A stretch of 64,000 nt of DNA, from NCBI GenBank assembly GCA_032358255.1, contig JAULBX010026940.1:186001-250000 (forward strand), given 5' to 3'. Both the position numbers and the translations under genes were made by a program. This document shows positions 52,925-62,414 of the stretch, piece by piece; the first letter of the stretch is position 1, and each line of letters opens with the position of its first letter. The notes below the pieces were generated by a model. The model ran no database searches. It was not told the DNA's origin and saw only the letters and a program-made list of their open reading frames with translations. The DNA is from Heterotrichella gracilis (taxonomy: Eukaryota; Sar; Xanthophyceae; Tribonematales; Xanthonemataceae).

Positions 52925-54034
52925 ATGAATTTAGACGAATTGCCTTACCAGATCGGATTAACCCTTATTGAAGGGATAGGAGACGTTAATGCAAAATCGT
53001 TATTGGCCTATTGCGGTAGTGCAAGAGAGGTATTTAAACAAAAGCAAGCGCACTTGTTAAAAATTCCGGGCATCGGTGCAACGTGGGCCAACTCGATAGT
53101 TAATAGCAAAGATGTTTTAACAAGAGCAGAAGAAGAAATTGAATTTATTCAAAAATACAAGATCAACCCCTTGTTCTTCACGGATGAAGATTATCCTGCG
53201 CGATTAAAATATTGTAGTGATAGTCCTGTATTAATGTATTACAAAGGCAATGCCAATTTAAATCACGACAGAATAATTTCCGTAGTTGGCACAAGAAAAC
53301 CCAGCGACTATGGAAAAGAAAAAACAGAAGAATTTATTTCTGAAATAAAAGATACGGGCATTTTAATTTTAAGTGGCCTTGCCTATGGTGTAGATGTTCT
53401 TGCGCATAAAACAGCTTTGAACAATGGATTGCAAACCGTTGGTGTTGTTGCTCATGGTCTCGATAGGATCTATCCGCAGATACACGATAAAGTAGCTAAA
53501 CGTATGATAGGGCAGGGAGGAATACTAACTGATTTTATGAGTGGCACAAATCCCGATGCCGTTAACTTTCCTAAAAGAAACAGGATAGTTGCCGGCCTTT
53601 GCGATGCCTTAGTTGTAATTGAAAGTAAACGCGGTGGCGGAAGTTTAATTACTGCTACAATTGCAAATAGTTATAATAAAGATGTGTTTGCATATCCCGG
53701 AAGGGCCGGTGAACTTTTAGCCGAAGGATGTAATGGTTTAATAAAACAGAACCGCGCGGTGTTAATTGAAAATGCAACCGATCTAATGTGCGCCATGCAA
53801 TGGCAAGAAACAGAAAAGGAAAAAAAGGTAACGAAACAAATTCCACTGCAAATAAATTTAAGCGACGAAGAAAAAAAAGTAATTGATGTATTTGCGAATA
53901 AACCTAGTTTGCATGTGGATGAAATATGTCAGGCCACAGCGTTTACAATTAGCAAAACGTCTGCTTTATTATTGCAACTAGAGTTTAGTTATCTAATTAA
54001 ATCCCGTCCCGGAAAGATGTACGAGTTGGCCTAA
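52925..54034 (+). CDS. dprA: DNA processing protein DprA
   Basis: The 369-residue protein has an N-terminal helix-hairpin-helix/SAM-like region (LLKIPGIGATWANSIV), the Rossmann-fold core with VVGTRKPSDYGKE near 120, LSGLAYGVDVLAHKTAL near 155, NRIVAGLCDALVVIE near 220 and AYPGRAGELLAEGCNGLI, and a C-terminal winged helix. DprA loads RecA onto incoming single-stranded DNA in natural transformation. It stands alone with its own start region. Confidence 0.94.
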   Translation: MNLDELPYQIGLTLIEGIGDVNAKSLLAYCGSAREVFKQKQAHLLKIPGIGATWANSIVNSKDVLTRAEEEIEFIQKYKINPLFFTDEDYPARLKYCSDSPVLMYYKGNANLNHDRIISVVGTRKPSDYGKEKTEEFISEIKDTGILILSGLAYGVDVLAHKTALNNGLQTVGVVAHGLDRIYPQIHDKVAKRMIGQGGILTDFMSGTNPDAVNFPKRNRIVAGLCDALVVIESKRGGGSLITATIANSYNKDVFAYPGRAGELLAEGCNGLIKQNRAVLIENATDLMCAMQWQETEKEKKVTKQIPLQINLSDEEKKVIDVFANKPSLHVDEICQATAFTISKTSALLLQLEFSYLIKSRPGKMYELA

Positions 54035-54050
54035 GTAAACAGCAATGATG

Positions 54051-54641
54051 TCAAATCAAATATTTCTCAACCAACACTTTCAGTTCACTTTGTAAGCTCA
54101 ACGTTTTATCTAAGGCATACCATTTGTGAACGATCTCTGCTTTTTCCATCAACGAAGCCTGTTTTTCTTTTAATTCAAGAACGGTTTGTTGAACTGCTTC
54201 AGGTCTTGGGCCCCAGGTAAAAACCTCTTTCAAAGTTTCTTTTTCCAAACAAATTAATTTTGGGATCGATCTTCCTCCATTTGTTAAGTACTTATCCATC
54301 AGATCTAAATTTTCATCCCTTAAAATTAATTTCAATTCAATTTGTTTGCATTCTTCTTCCATTAAATGCATGGTTGGAATATTTTGAGCGGCATCGCCAC
54401 ACCAACCTTCGGTTAACACGAGAAAAATAAATTTTGATTTTATTTTTTGTAAAGTAGATCTTAATTCAGAAGTTAAAGTTGCAGTTTTATTTAAACGGTG
54501 CATTCGCGCTAAATTAAGCTTTGCATAATTTAAGTAATCTTCACTTTGGTTTGGTCCGGTTGTTTTTCCTTCTGCCATTAATCCATCCAGCAGATCAACA
54601 TATTGCTTATAATTAATGGCTTTGTCAACGTGGGTTTTCAT
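54051..54641 (-). CDS. Thioredoxin-family protein with a single active-site cysteine
   Basis: The 196-residue protein resembles the Bacteroidota thioredoxin-like group with FLVLTEGWCGDAAQNIPTMH near residue 72 and the cis-Pro loop SIPKLICLE near 128. The usual CxxC is reduced to CGDA, so it cannot form the normal disulfide. It is the last gene of an operon with acs and ogt, with an ATGA overlap to ogt. Redox function is uncertain. Confidence 0.8.
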   Translation of the reverse strand: MKTHVDKAINYKQYVDLLDGLMAEGKTTGPNQSEDYLNYAKLNLARMHRLNKTATLTSELRSTLQKIKSKFIFLVLTEGWCGDAAQNIPTMHLMEEECKQIELKLILRDENLDLMDKYLTNGGRSIPKLICLEKETLKEVFTWGPRPEAVQQTVLELKEKQASLMEKAEIVHKWYALDKTLSLQSELKVLVEKYLI

Positions 54642-55141
54642 AAAAAAAGATTTGTTTGATAATTGTTGTTTTTTGATTCATGTTCCAGTAACCATTTTTT
54701 GCGCCACAGATCGCCGGCGTAACCGGTTAGAGAACCATCTGTTCCAATAACTCTATGACAAGGAATGATAATACAAAAACGATTTTTTCCATTAGTAGAT
54801 GCTACCGCACGTATTGCTTTCACGTCGCCAATTTGTTTGCTCAAAGTTAAATAGCTTATTGTTTTGCCATAGGGTATTAACGTTAATTTTTGCCAAACCT
54901 CTTTTTGAAAATCGGTGCCGCGAATAATTAAAGGCAGATCAAAATGATCTAATTCGTTGTTAAAGTACTTTGTAAACTGCTCTTTTACTTTTGAAAAAAG
55001 TGGCGATTCGGTTTCTGCTTGTTTTGCTTTCTTGTTTTTTTCTGTTTCCAAAAATTTTGCCCAAAGTAAACCCTCATCGTCAGCAGCGAGTTCAATTTCG
55101 CCAATAGGAGAGTTATAATAATTATAAATAAGCGTTTCCAC
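54638..55141 (-). CDS. ogt: Methylated-DNA-[protein]-cysteine S-methyltransferase
   Basis: The 167-residue protein has the active-site motif IIPCHRVIG near residue 127, the helix-turn-helix QKEVWQKLTLIPYGKTISY near 79 and the C-terminal GYAGDLWRKKWLLEHE. It repairs O6-alkylguanine by suicide transfer to the Cys. The start is GTG at 55141, sharing one base with the acs stop. Coupling to acs looks incidental in function. Confidence 0.93.
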   Translation of the reverse strand: METLIYNYYNSPIGEIELAADDEGLLWAKFLETEKNKKAKQAETESPLFSKVKEQFTKYFNNELDHFDLPLIIRGTDFQKEVWQKLTLIPYGKTISYLTLSKQIGDVKAIRAVASTNGKNRFCIIIPCHRVIGTDGSLTGYAGDLWRKKWLLEHESKNNNYQTNLFL

Positions 55142-57030
55142 TATAACCTTCCTTTTATTATTTCGTCAACAACAGATGGATCTAAAAGTGTTGAGGTGTC
55201 ACCTAAATTTGTTAATTCTCCTTCGGCAACTTTTCTTAAAATACGGCGCATGATCTTTCCACTCCTTGTTTTTGGTAAACCAATCACAATTTGAATTTTA
55301 TCTGGTCGCGCAATAGCCCCAATTATTTTATTAACGCAATCGTTGATCTCTTTTTTTATTTGCTCAGGTGTTTTAGTTGTTTTTTGAACAATACAAAAAG
55401 CATATAAACCCTGTCCTTTTATTTCATGCGGAAAAGCAACAACCGCAGACTCCACAACGTCGGCCTGTTCGTTAATGGCACTCTCCACTTCTGCAGTTCC
55501 AATTCTGTGGCCACTCACATTAATAACATCATCTACTCTTCCGGTAATTCTGTAGTATCCATCTTCATCGCGTTTACAACCATCGCCGGTAAAATATAAA
55601 TTAGGGTAGGTGGCAAAATAGGTGGTGCGGCAACGCTCATGATCGCCATAAGTTGTGCGTATAATAGACGGCCAAGGAAATTTAATACACAGATTTCCTT
55701 CTACACCGTTTCCTAAAATTTCTTTTCCTTTTTCATCTACCAAAATTGGTTGCACGCCAGGTAAAGGCAATGTTGCAAAACCTGGTTTTAATGCGGTGAT
55801 ATTTGCCAATGGTGAAATTAAAATACCGCCCGTTTCGGTCTGCCACCAGGTATCAACGATGGGGCATTTTTCTTTGCCAATATTTTTGTGATACCAGTGC
55901 CAGGCCTCTTCGTTTATCGGTTCGCCTACACTTCCCAAGACGCGAAGGCTATTTAACTTATGGGGCTTTACAAAATCCAAACCCGCCGCTTCTAACGCAC
56001 GAATGGCGGTTGGCGCAGTATAAAATATATTTACTTTGTGTTTATCTACTACTTGCCAAAATCTGCCGCTATCGGGATAATTGGGCACGCCTTCAAAAAT
56101 AACCGACGTAGCACCCGACAATAACGGTCCGTACGTGATATACGAATGGCCTGTTATCCAGCCCACATCGGCAGTACACCAATACACTTCGTTTTCCTGA
56201 TACTGAAATACATTTTGAAAAGAATAAGCCGTGTAAACCATAAAACCACCACAACTGTGCACAACGCCTTTGGGCTTGCCGGTGCTACCGGATGTATAAA
56301 GAATGAACAAAGCATCTTCGCTGTCCATTACTTCTGGTTTGCATTCAGCAGATTGTTTTTGGCATTCTGTTTCCCAATCCAAGTCCCTGCCGGGGTTCAT
56401 ATTTACATTTTCGCCTGTGCGTTTGTAAACTAAAACATTTGTAACCGAAGGACAGTTTTTTAACGCCTCGTCTACCGTAACCTTCATTGGTAATTGTTTG
56501 TTGCCGCGATAAGCACCGTCGCTTGTCAAGACTACTTTACATTGCGAATCATTTATTCTGTCCTGAATAGATTGCGCGCTAAAGCCGCCAAACACCACCG
56601 AGTGAATGGCGCCAACCCTTGCACAGGCAAGCATTGCATAAACAGCTTCGGGGACCATAGGCATATAGATGCATACACGATCCCCTTTTTTAATACCAAA
56701 ACTTTTTAAAACGTTAGCCAAACGATTTACCGCTTCCGATAATTCTTTATAAGTAATCGTTTTGTTTTTATCTCCCGGCTCGTTGGGCTCCCAAATAAAA
56801 GCGGTTTTGTTCCCGTTCTTTTCTAAATGCCGGTCAATACAATTTTCTGTAATATTTAATTTACCATTAACGAACCAGTTTATTTTTGGCTCAGTAAAAT
56901 TCCAGTCTAAAACCTTATCCCATTTTTTGGTCCACAAAAATTCAGAAGCTATTTCCGCCCAAAATTCTTCCGGAGCATCTACGCTTTTTTTGTAAGCTAT
57001 TTTATATTCTTCTAATGTTTTAATTTGCAT
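55141..57030 (-). CDS. acs: Acetyl-CoA synthetase
   Basis: The 629-residue protein has the AMP-binding loop LYTSGSTGKPKGVVHS near residue 245, the A5-type motif DTWWQTETGG near 393, YFTGDGCKRDEDGYYRITGRVDDVINVSGHR near 475, and the C-terminal catalytic lysine in KTRSGKIMRRILR near 591, a site regulated by acetylation in other bacteria. It converts acetate, CoA and ATP to acetyl-CoA. It lies 4 bases after a TPR sensor-like gene on the same strand. Confidence 0.97.
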   Translation of the reverse strand: MQIKTLEEYKIAYKKSVDAPEEFWAEIASEFLWTKKWDKVLDWNFTEPKINWFVNGKLNITENCIDRHLEKNGNKTAFIWEPNEPGDKNKTITYKELSEAVNRLANVLKSFGIKKGDRVCIYMPMVPEAVYAMLACARVGAIHSVVFGGFSAQSIQDRINDSQCKVVLTSDGAYRGNKQLPMKVTVDEALKNCPSVTNVLVYKRTGENVNMNPGRDLDWETECQKQSAECKPEVMDSEDALFILYTSGSTGKPKGVVHSCGGFMVYTAYSFQNVFQYQENEVYWCTADVGWITGHSYITYGPLLSGATSVIFEGVPNYPDSGRFWQVVDKHKVNIFYTAPTAIRALEAAGLDFVKPHKLNSLRVLGSVGEPINEEAWHWYHKNIGKEKCPIVDTWWQTETGGILISPLANITALKPGFATLPLPGVQPILVDEKGKEILGNGVEGNLCIKFPWPSIIRTTYGDHERCRTTYFATYPNLYFTGDGCKRDEDGYYRITGRVDDVINVSGHRIGTAEVESAINEQADVVESAVVAFPHEIKGQGLYAFCIVQKTTKTPEQIKKEINDCVNKIIGAIARPDKIQIVIGLPKTRSGKIMRRILRKVAEGELTNLGDTSTLLDPSVVDEIIKGRL

Positions 57031-57034
57031 AGTA

Positions 57035-58534
57035 TCACGACTTTAATTTTTTTAAACTTTTATCTATGTATTTTTCGGTTGGCATTAAACTGTTTTGAAT
57101 GCGGCTTGCATAATTAATGGAGTCTAAAATTTCCTTTTGTTTTTCTTCAAGTAATTTTTTTTGAGCCAACACTAAGGCATTTGCTTTTTGTTTTTGCCAA
57201 TAGTTTACAACGCCAACCATCAAAAAGATGGTCAGTAAAATGGAGGCAATAATTACAATTAAATTAATTTGTTTTTGTTTTTCAAGCCGCGCATCGGCCA
57301 AAAGCTTTTCCTGCGCGCGAAGTGTTTCCTGGTTTTGTTTTTCGAACAGGAATTCTTTTTGGGCGATACCACGTAATTGACTTTCTTTTTTAAGCGTATC
57401 GTTAAAAGCAGAATACATTTTATAATACTTTAAAGCACTATCAGAATTTTTCTTACCCTCATAAATTAACGAAAGTACTTTTGCGCATAAGCGAACGGTT
57501 TTTGCTTGTTGAACCTCGACCCCGATAAGGTAACCCTTGCGCGCGTATTTTAACGCACTATCCAATTTGCCTAATTTATAATAGGCATTTGACATGTTAT
57601 TGTATACTTCGCACAAAACTAATTTTCTTTCGCTTTTTAAATTTAATTTTTCGGCGTCTTTCGATAAAATAAGCGCTTGCGCAAAATTCTTTTGCCTGAT
57701 ATAATGGTCGGCTTTATTATTTAGAGCGATCGTAAAATGAAAATCATCTTTTTCTTTAGATGATAATTTAAGAGCAAGATCAAGATAGTATAATTCAGAA
57801 TCGGGTTTATTTATGGTGCCTTGTGCCGCGGCAAGATCAATATAAATGCCAGCTAACTGATATTTATCTTTATAGCCACGTGCTAAAGAAATCGCCTTAG
57901 TATAAAATTTTATGGACGAAGGAACATCATCTAAATTCATATAGGTATACCCGATAGATTGTAGTGAAGAAATAGTATTAAAAGTGTCTTTCATGCGCTC
58001 AAAATAAGGCAACGCTTTAAAGTTATAATCGGCAGATTTTAGATAATTGCCTTGCTGAAAATAAACGAGCCCCATATTATAATAAGTGCCATAAATGGCA
58101 GCGGTATCGTTATTTTTTTCGGCTACTTTTATTTTTTCGTTATAATATTTTTCGGTGTTTTTAAGGTCGCCCTGGTTATAATAAATCGCTCCTAATAAGT
58201 TGTACGCACGCATTTGCGCTTTTGCATTATTCGCTTTTGGGGCTAAAGCAAGCGACTTGTTAATTAAGACTTTAGCGCTATCATAATTGTTATCGTAATA
58301 GTACAAAATGGCTTTATATACAAGCGCTTCTGATAGGTAATAAAAGTTGTTTTCTGCTGTACTTTTTTTCTCTATCTTATTAAGTTCAATAAACGCCTTG
58401 ACCCTGTCGGTGCTGGCTACGGCCTGATAATCTTTAAAAAGTTTGTTGTAAACGGAGGAGTCTTTCAGCTGGTTTTGTCCAAAAAAAATCAATGTTTTGA
58501 ACAGTAAAAATGATATAAATGACCGCGCTTTCAA
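57035..58534 (-). CDS. TPR membrane sensor lacking its phosphatase domain
   Basis: The 499-residue protein has a signal peptide, six or more TPR units (about 60-370), a coiled coil, a membrane segment (LIVIIASILLTIFLMVGVVNYW near 428), and ends right after the linker EILDSINYASRIQNSLMPTEKYIDKSLKKLKS. In the related protein at 35.2-37.2 kb the same linker is followed by a SpoIIE phosphatase; here it is the natural end. It could signal to a stand-alone phosphatase in trans. It is the first gene of the acs-ogt-thioredoxin operon. Confidence 0.85.
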   Translation of the reverse strand: MKARSFISFLLFKTLIFFGQNQLKDSSVYNKLFKDYQAVASTDRVKAFIELNKIEKKSTAENNFYYLSEALVYKAILYYYDNNYDSAKVLINKSLALAPKANNAKAQMRAYNLLGAIYYNQGDLKNTEKYYNEKIKVAEKNNDTAAIYGTYYNMGLVYFQQGNYLKSADYNFKALPYFERMKDTFNTISSLQSIGYTYMNLDDVPSSIKFYTKAISLARGYKDKYQLAGIYIDLAAAQGTINKPDSELYYLDLALKLSSKEKDDFHFTIALNNKADHYIRQKNFAQALILSKDAEKLNLKSERKLVLCEVYNNMSNAYYKLGKLDSALKYARKGYLIGVEVQQAKTVRLCAKVLSLIYEGKKNSDSALKYYKMYSAFNDTLKKESQLRGIAQKEFLFEKQNQETLRAQEKLLADARLEKQKQINLIVIIASILLTIFLMVGVVNYWQKQKANALVLAQKKLLEEKQKEILDSINYASRIQNSLMPTEKYIDKSLKKLKS

Positions 58535-58639
58535 AGGATAATAGTCCTCACAAGATAAGTATTTTTGTAAACAATTGCTTTGTTAAAAACACGGTATTTA
58601 ATACATTATAAGTATTAAAAAATGGACTTATATTTAACC

Positions 58640-59647
58640 ATGATAAAAAAATATTTAGTAATAGCCACATCGGCTTTATTTTTGGCCTATGGTTGTGTGC
58701 CTGCAAGATTGTTGGATGAATCGAAAGCAAAATTAAATGAGTGCGATACAGAACGCGCCTCCCTTAAAAAATCTACTCAGGAAGCTGAGGCAAAATTGGC
58801 CGAACTAAAAGAACAATTTACCAAATTCGAAAAAGAAAATGTTGGATTGAAAAGAGACACATCTATTACAGGTAGCAGCTACAGAAATCTAACCTCTAAA
58901 TATGACAAGTTAGATATACTGAACCAACAATTAATGGATCGTTTAAATAAATTATTAAGCGGTAGCGAAAAAGATAACAGCAAGTTAAGTGGCGACCTGC
59001 AAATGACGCAAGAGCAATTATTGAAAAAACAAGACGAATTAAAAGCTCTGGAAGCAAAACTAACGCTTCAAAAAATAGATCTTGATATGTTGAACGTGGA
59101 ATTAAAAAAGCGTGAAGCCCGTGTAGCCGAACTGGAGGACATTCTTAAAAAGAAAGATCAGGCTGCGGCCGACCTAAAGAAAAAACTAAGCGATGCATTA
59201 ATTGGCTTTGAAGGCAAAGGATTAACAATTACGCAGAAGAATGGTAAGGTTTATGTAAGTATGGACGAGAGTCTTTTATTTGCGAGCGGAAAAACCAATG
59301 TTGAAGCAAAAGGTGTTGAAGCATTAAAAAGTGTTGCAAAAGTATTAGAGCAAAACCCAGACATTAATGTATTAGTAGAAGGACACACGGATGATGTGCC
59401 AATGAAAGGCGCAGGAGAGATAAAAGATAATTGGGATCTTAGTGTAATGAGGGCAACCTCGGTTACAAAGATAATGTTGTCGAGCGCTAAAATAGAGTCG
59501 CAAAGAATTACAGCTGCAGGCCGTGGCGAGTTTTTTCCTTTAGATAGCGCAAAAACACCTGAGGCGAGAAAAAAGAACCGCAGAACAGAGATCATCTTAA
59601 CGCCGAAGTTAGATGAACTATTAAAAGTACTAGGAAATAACAATTAA
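58640..59647 (+). CDS. OmpA family lipoprotein with coiled coil
   Basis: From ATG 58640 the 335-residue protein has a lipobox (ATSALFLAYGC, Cys near residue 19), a long coiled coil (about 25-180) and a C-terminal OmpA domain (LLFASGKTNVEAKGVEALKS, VEGHTDDVPMKG, RITAAGRGEFFPLD). It resembles the Pal/MotB-like proteins that bind peptidoglycan. A second ATG at 58622 adds six residues and weakens the signal. mscL follows 10 bases later. Confidence 0.88.
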   Translation: MIKKYLVIATSALFLAYGCVPARLLDESKAKLNECDTERASLKKSTQEAEAKLAELKEQFTKFEKENVGLKRDTSITGSSYRNLTSKYDKLDILNQQLMDRLNKLLSGSEKDNSKLSGDLQMTQEQLLKKQDELKALEAKLTLQKIDLDMLNVELKKREARVAELEDILKKKDQAAADLKKKLSDALIGFEGKGLTITQKNGKVYVSMDESLLFASGKTNVEAKGVEALKSVAKVLEQNPDINVLVEGHTDDVPMKGAGEIKDNWDLSVMRATSVTKIMLSSAKIESQRITAAGRGEFFPLDSAKTPEARKKNRRTEIILTPKLDELLKVLGNNN

Positions 59648-59657
59648 AATTTAACAT

Positions 59658-60041
59658 ATGGGAGTATTATCAGAATTTAAGGCCTTTGCAGTAAAAGGCA
59701 ACGTTGTTGATCTTGCTATTGGGGTTGTAATTGGCGCAGCATTTAGCGGAATTGTAAAATCATTAGTTGACGACATAATTACACCGGCCATATTAACGCC
59801 TGCGTTAAAAGCAGCACACATTGCCGACCTATCTCAATTAGTGGTTCCGGGCACGGCTATTAAATACGGCAATTTTCTTTCGCAGATAATTTCGTTCATC
59901 TTTGTTGCCTTTGCTTTGTTTTTAATGATAAAAGGTATTAATAAAATGAAGAAAAAAGAAGAGGCAGCAGCTGCGGTTGATCCGGAACCAAGCACTACAG
60001 AAAAATTGTTGATGGAGATCCGCGACTCTTTAAAAAAATAA
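59658..60041 (+). CDS. mscL: Large-conductance mechanosensitive channel
   Basis: The 127-residue protein begins SEFKAFAVKGNVVDLAIGVVIGAAF, the MscL signature, with the first helix at about 15-45 and the second (FLSQIISFIFVAFALFLMIKGINKM) at about 75-98. It opens under membrane tension during osmotic downshock. A terminator follows. Confidence 0.97.
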   Translation: MGVLSEFKAFAVKGNVVDLAIGVVIGAAFSGIVKSLVDDIITPAILTPALKAAHIADLSQLVVPGTAIKYGNFLSQIISFIFVAFALFLMIKGINKMKKKEEAAAAVDPEPSTTEKLLMEIRDSLKK

Positions 60042-60062
60042 CTTATTTATAATTAACGATTT

Positions 60063-60099
60063 AGCCTTTCCGACTTATATAGTAGGGAAGGCTTTTTTA
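60063..60099 (+). terminator. Rho-independent terminator after mscL
   Basis: A 9-bp stem (AGCCTTTCC with GGGAAGGCT, one G-T pair) with a 13-base loop is followed by TTTTT. It separates mscL from the phosphate cluster. Confidence 0.8.
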
Positions 60100-60186
60100 T
60101 TTACAAATTAACAATTGCTTAACATTAAAATCTTCTTTTGTTAATGAAGTAACCTTTATTTTGCCTTTAAATAATAATTTATTTAC

Positions 60187-61488
60187 ATGAAAGGCGTTTT
60201 AACTTTACTTTTTGTTACTTTCTTCTTTTTGAACACCGTATTTTCTCAGGAAATCACCGAAACGCCTTTAGATACGCTTACCAGAGCCGTATCGGCGTTG
60301 ATAGACGATAACATAAAACTTAAAAGGTTAAAAATTACCGGCTATGTACAGCCTCAGTATCAATACATTGACTCGGCCGGCGCACAGTCATTTGCTGGCG
60401 GAGATTTTAAAAATGGTACTAGCGGATATTATAGCCGTTTTACGATGCGTCGTGGACGTTTTAAATTTACATACACATATAATAATGTGTTGTTGATGGT
60501 AAATATTGATGCGCGGGAGACAGGATTAGCAATGCGGGAGACCTATGCGAAAATTACAGATTCAAAATGGAATATGTTTTCATTAACGGCGGGCTTATTG
60601 CAGGATCAATTTGGGTTTGAATTAACACAATCTTCAAGCGAGCGTGAAACGCCAGAGCGTGCGCGTTTCAATCAAATTTTATTTCCGGTAGAACGTGACA
60701 TGGGAGCCTTCGGCTCTGTTGTATTTCCAAAATCAACGCCCTTGTACGGTTTAAAAATAGACGTGGCTGTAATGAATGGTGCCGCTGGTGTTAGCCCTGA
60801 GTTTGATAACAACAAAGATTTTACCGGTCGTTTACAATATTCTAAAGTAAACAAAAGTGAACGCGCGAAATTTGACATTGGCGCATCGGGTTATTATGGT
60901 GGCTACAAAATTGGTAACCAAAAAGATTACAATGTAAACACTCTTCCCTCTGGTGATATAGGATTTCAATTAAATACAAATGATACTTCAAATTATAATC
61001 GCATAGCAAAACGTATTTATATGGGTGTGGATATGCAATTTTCAATCGATTGGAAAATAGGCATTACAACTTTAAGAGCCGAATATATTCAAGGAGATCA
61101 GCCAGGCACTAACGCCAGTAACCAAAGGGCAAATAACAGTGCCGGCGCCCTACCAAGCTCTCCTATATACCATCGTAATTTTAATGGCGCTTATTTTTAT
61201 TGGGTTCAGGATATTGGCCAAACTAAATTTCAGGCAGTTTTAAAATATGATTGGTTTGATCCAAATGTAAAAATTAGCGGAAAACAAATTGGGGTAACTG
61301 GCACCGCAACTAACGCTGGCGATATTCGTTTTGACACTTATGGTTTTGGGATAAACTATCACATAAATCAATATACAAAAATTATGGCTTATTATGATTA
61401 CGTAATAAATGAAAACACTGAATTAACAGGTTACAAAAAAGATCTGATAGACAATGTTTTTACTTTAAGGTTTCAAATAAAATTTTAA
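60187..61488 (+). CDS. Phosphate-selective (OprO/OprP-like) porin
   Basis: The 433-residue protein has a signal peptide (FVTFFFLNTVFSQ), a short coiled coil, and then a 16-strand-type barrel with GYVQPQYQYIDSAG, RFTMRRGRFKFTY near 83 and a terminal aromatic strand NVFTLRFQIKF. These fit the OprO/OprP family. It lies 28 bases upstream of pstS, which supports phosphate uptake across the outer membrane. Expression may be by phosphate limitation, but no PHO box was recognised. Confidence 0.87.
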   Translation: MKGVLTLLFVTFFFLNTVFSQEITETPLDTLTRAVSALIDDNIKLKRLKITGYVQPQYQYIDSAGAQSFAGGDFKNGTSGYYSRFTMRRGRFKFTYTYNNVLLMVNIDARETGLAMRETYAKITDSKWNMFSLTAGLLQDQFGFELTQSSSERETPERARFNQILFPVERDMGAFGSVVFPKSTPLYGLKIDVAVMNGAAGVSPEFDNNKDFTGRLQYSKVNKSERAKFDIGASGYYGGYKIGNQKDYNVNTLPSGDIGFQLNTNDTSNYNRIAKRIYMGVDMQFSIDWKIGITTLRAEYIQGDQPGTNASNQRANNSAGALPSSPIYHRNFNGAYFYWVQDIGQTKFQAVLKYDWFDPNVKISGKQIGVTGTATNAGDIRFDTYGFGINYHINQYTKIMAYYDYVINENTELTGYKKDLIDNVFTLRFQIKF

Positions 61489-61516
61489 ACTCACAAATAA
61501 CAAACAAATTAAAAAA

Positions 61517-62332
61517 ATGAAAAGCAAAACAATTATTGTAGCATTAGCATTACATACCTGGTCAGTGTTTTCGCAAAAATTAAAAGGAAGTGATACCGTT
61601 TTACCCCTTGCTCAAAAAGAAGCGGAAAGTTATATGAAGACCAATAAAGGCGCAAAAATAAACGTAACCGGCGGTGGAAGTGGTGTTGGTATTTCGGCAT
61701 TAGTAGATGGGACAACAGAAATTGCCATGTCGTCCCGCAAAATGAAATTAACAGAAAAAATGAAATTATCGGATGGTGGAAAAGCAACAAAAGAAACCAT
61801 TGTGGCTTATGATGCTTTAGCTATTGCTGTTAATCCGGCAAACAAAGTATCGCAACTTACACGCGAGCAATTAGAAGATATTTTTACAGGAAAAACAAAA
61901 AACTGGAAAGAAGTTGGTGGCGATGATATGCCAATTGTTGTATACTCTCGCGAATCAAGCTCTGGCACTTATGATTTTTTTAAAGAGCATGTAATGAAAA
62001 ATAAAAACTACGCTACCTCTGTTTTAAGTATGCCTGCCACTGGTGCAATAGTTCAATCAATTAGTCAAACTAAAGGTGCAATCGGCTATGTTGGTTTAGC
62101 TTACTTAGAAAAAAACACTAAAGCTCTTTCTGTATCTTTTGATAAAGGGAAAAAATTTATAGCCCCAACAATGGCTACTGCAAAAGATAGGAGTTACCCG
62201 ATTGTACGTCCATTATATTATTATTATTTAACCACAAGCGAAAAAGCCGTAAAACCTTTTGTTGATTATTGCTTATCAGCCGAAGGACAGAAAATAGTTG
62301 AAGATATTGGATATGTGCCGTTGACCAAATAA
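61517..62332 (+). CDS. pstS: Phosphate ABC transporter substrate-binding protein
   Basis: The 271-residue protein has a signal peptide, KGSDTVLPLAQKEAESY at the mature N terminus, NVTGGGSGVGISALVDGTTEIAMSSR near 50 and the phosphate-binding loop YSRESSSGTYDFFKEH near 140. It is the short, cluster-2 type of PstS. It is separated from pstC by a hairpin, which may let it be made in excess over the membrane components. Confidence 0.93.
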   Translation: MKSKTIIVALALHTWSVFSQKLKGSDTVLPLAQKEAESYMKTNKGAKINVTGGGSGVGISALVDGTTEIAMSSRKMKLTEKMKLSDGGKATKETIVAYDALAIAVNPANKVSQLTREQLEDIFTGKTKNWKEVGGDDMPIVVYSRESSSGTYDFFKEHVMKNKNYATSVLSMPATGAIVQSISQTKGAIGYVGLAYLEKNTKALSVSFDKGKKFIAPTMATAKDRSYPIVRPLYYYYLTTSEKAVKPFVDYCLSAEGQKIVEDIGYVPLTK

Positions 62333-62352
62333 AAAAATTAAAACGTTGTTTT

Positions 62353-62387
62353 AAAAAAAGACCTCTTTTAAAGAGTGTCTTTTTTTG
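62353..62387 (+). terminator. Hairpin between pstS and pstC (terminator or attenuator)
   Basis: A long inverted repeat (AAAAAAAGAC with GTCTTTTTTT, inner CTCTT with AAGAG) ends in seven or more T's. It lies 21 bases after the pstS stop and 28 before the pstC start. Partial termination here would make PstS more abundant than PstC. Confidence 0.75.
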
Positions 62388-62414
62388 CATTTATACACAT
62401 ACAAAAAATAGCCA

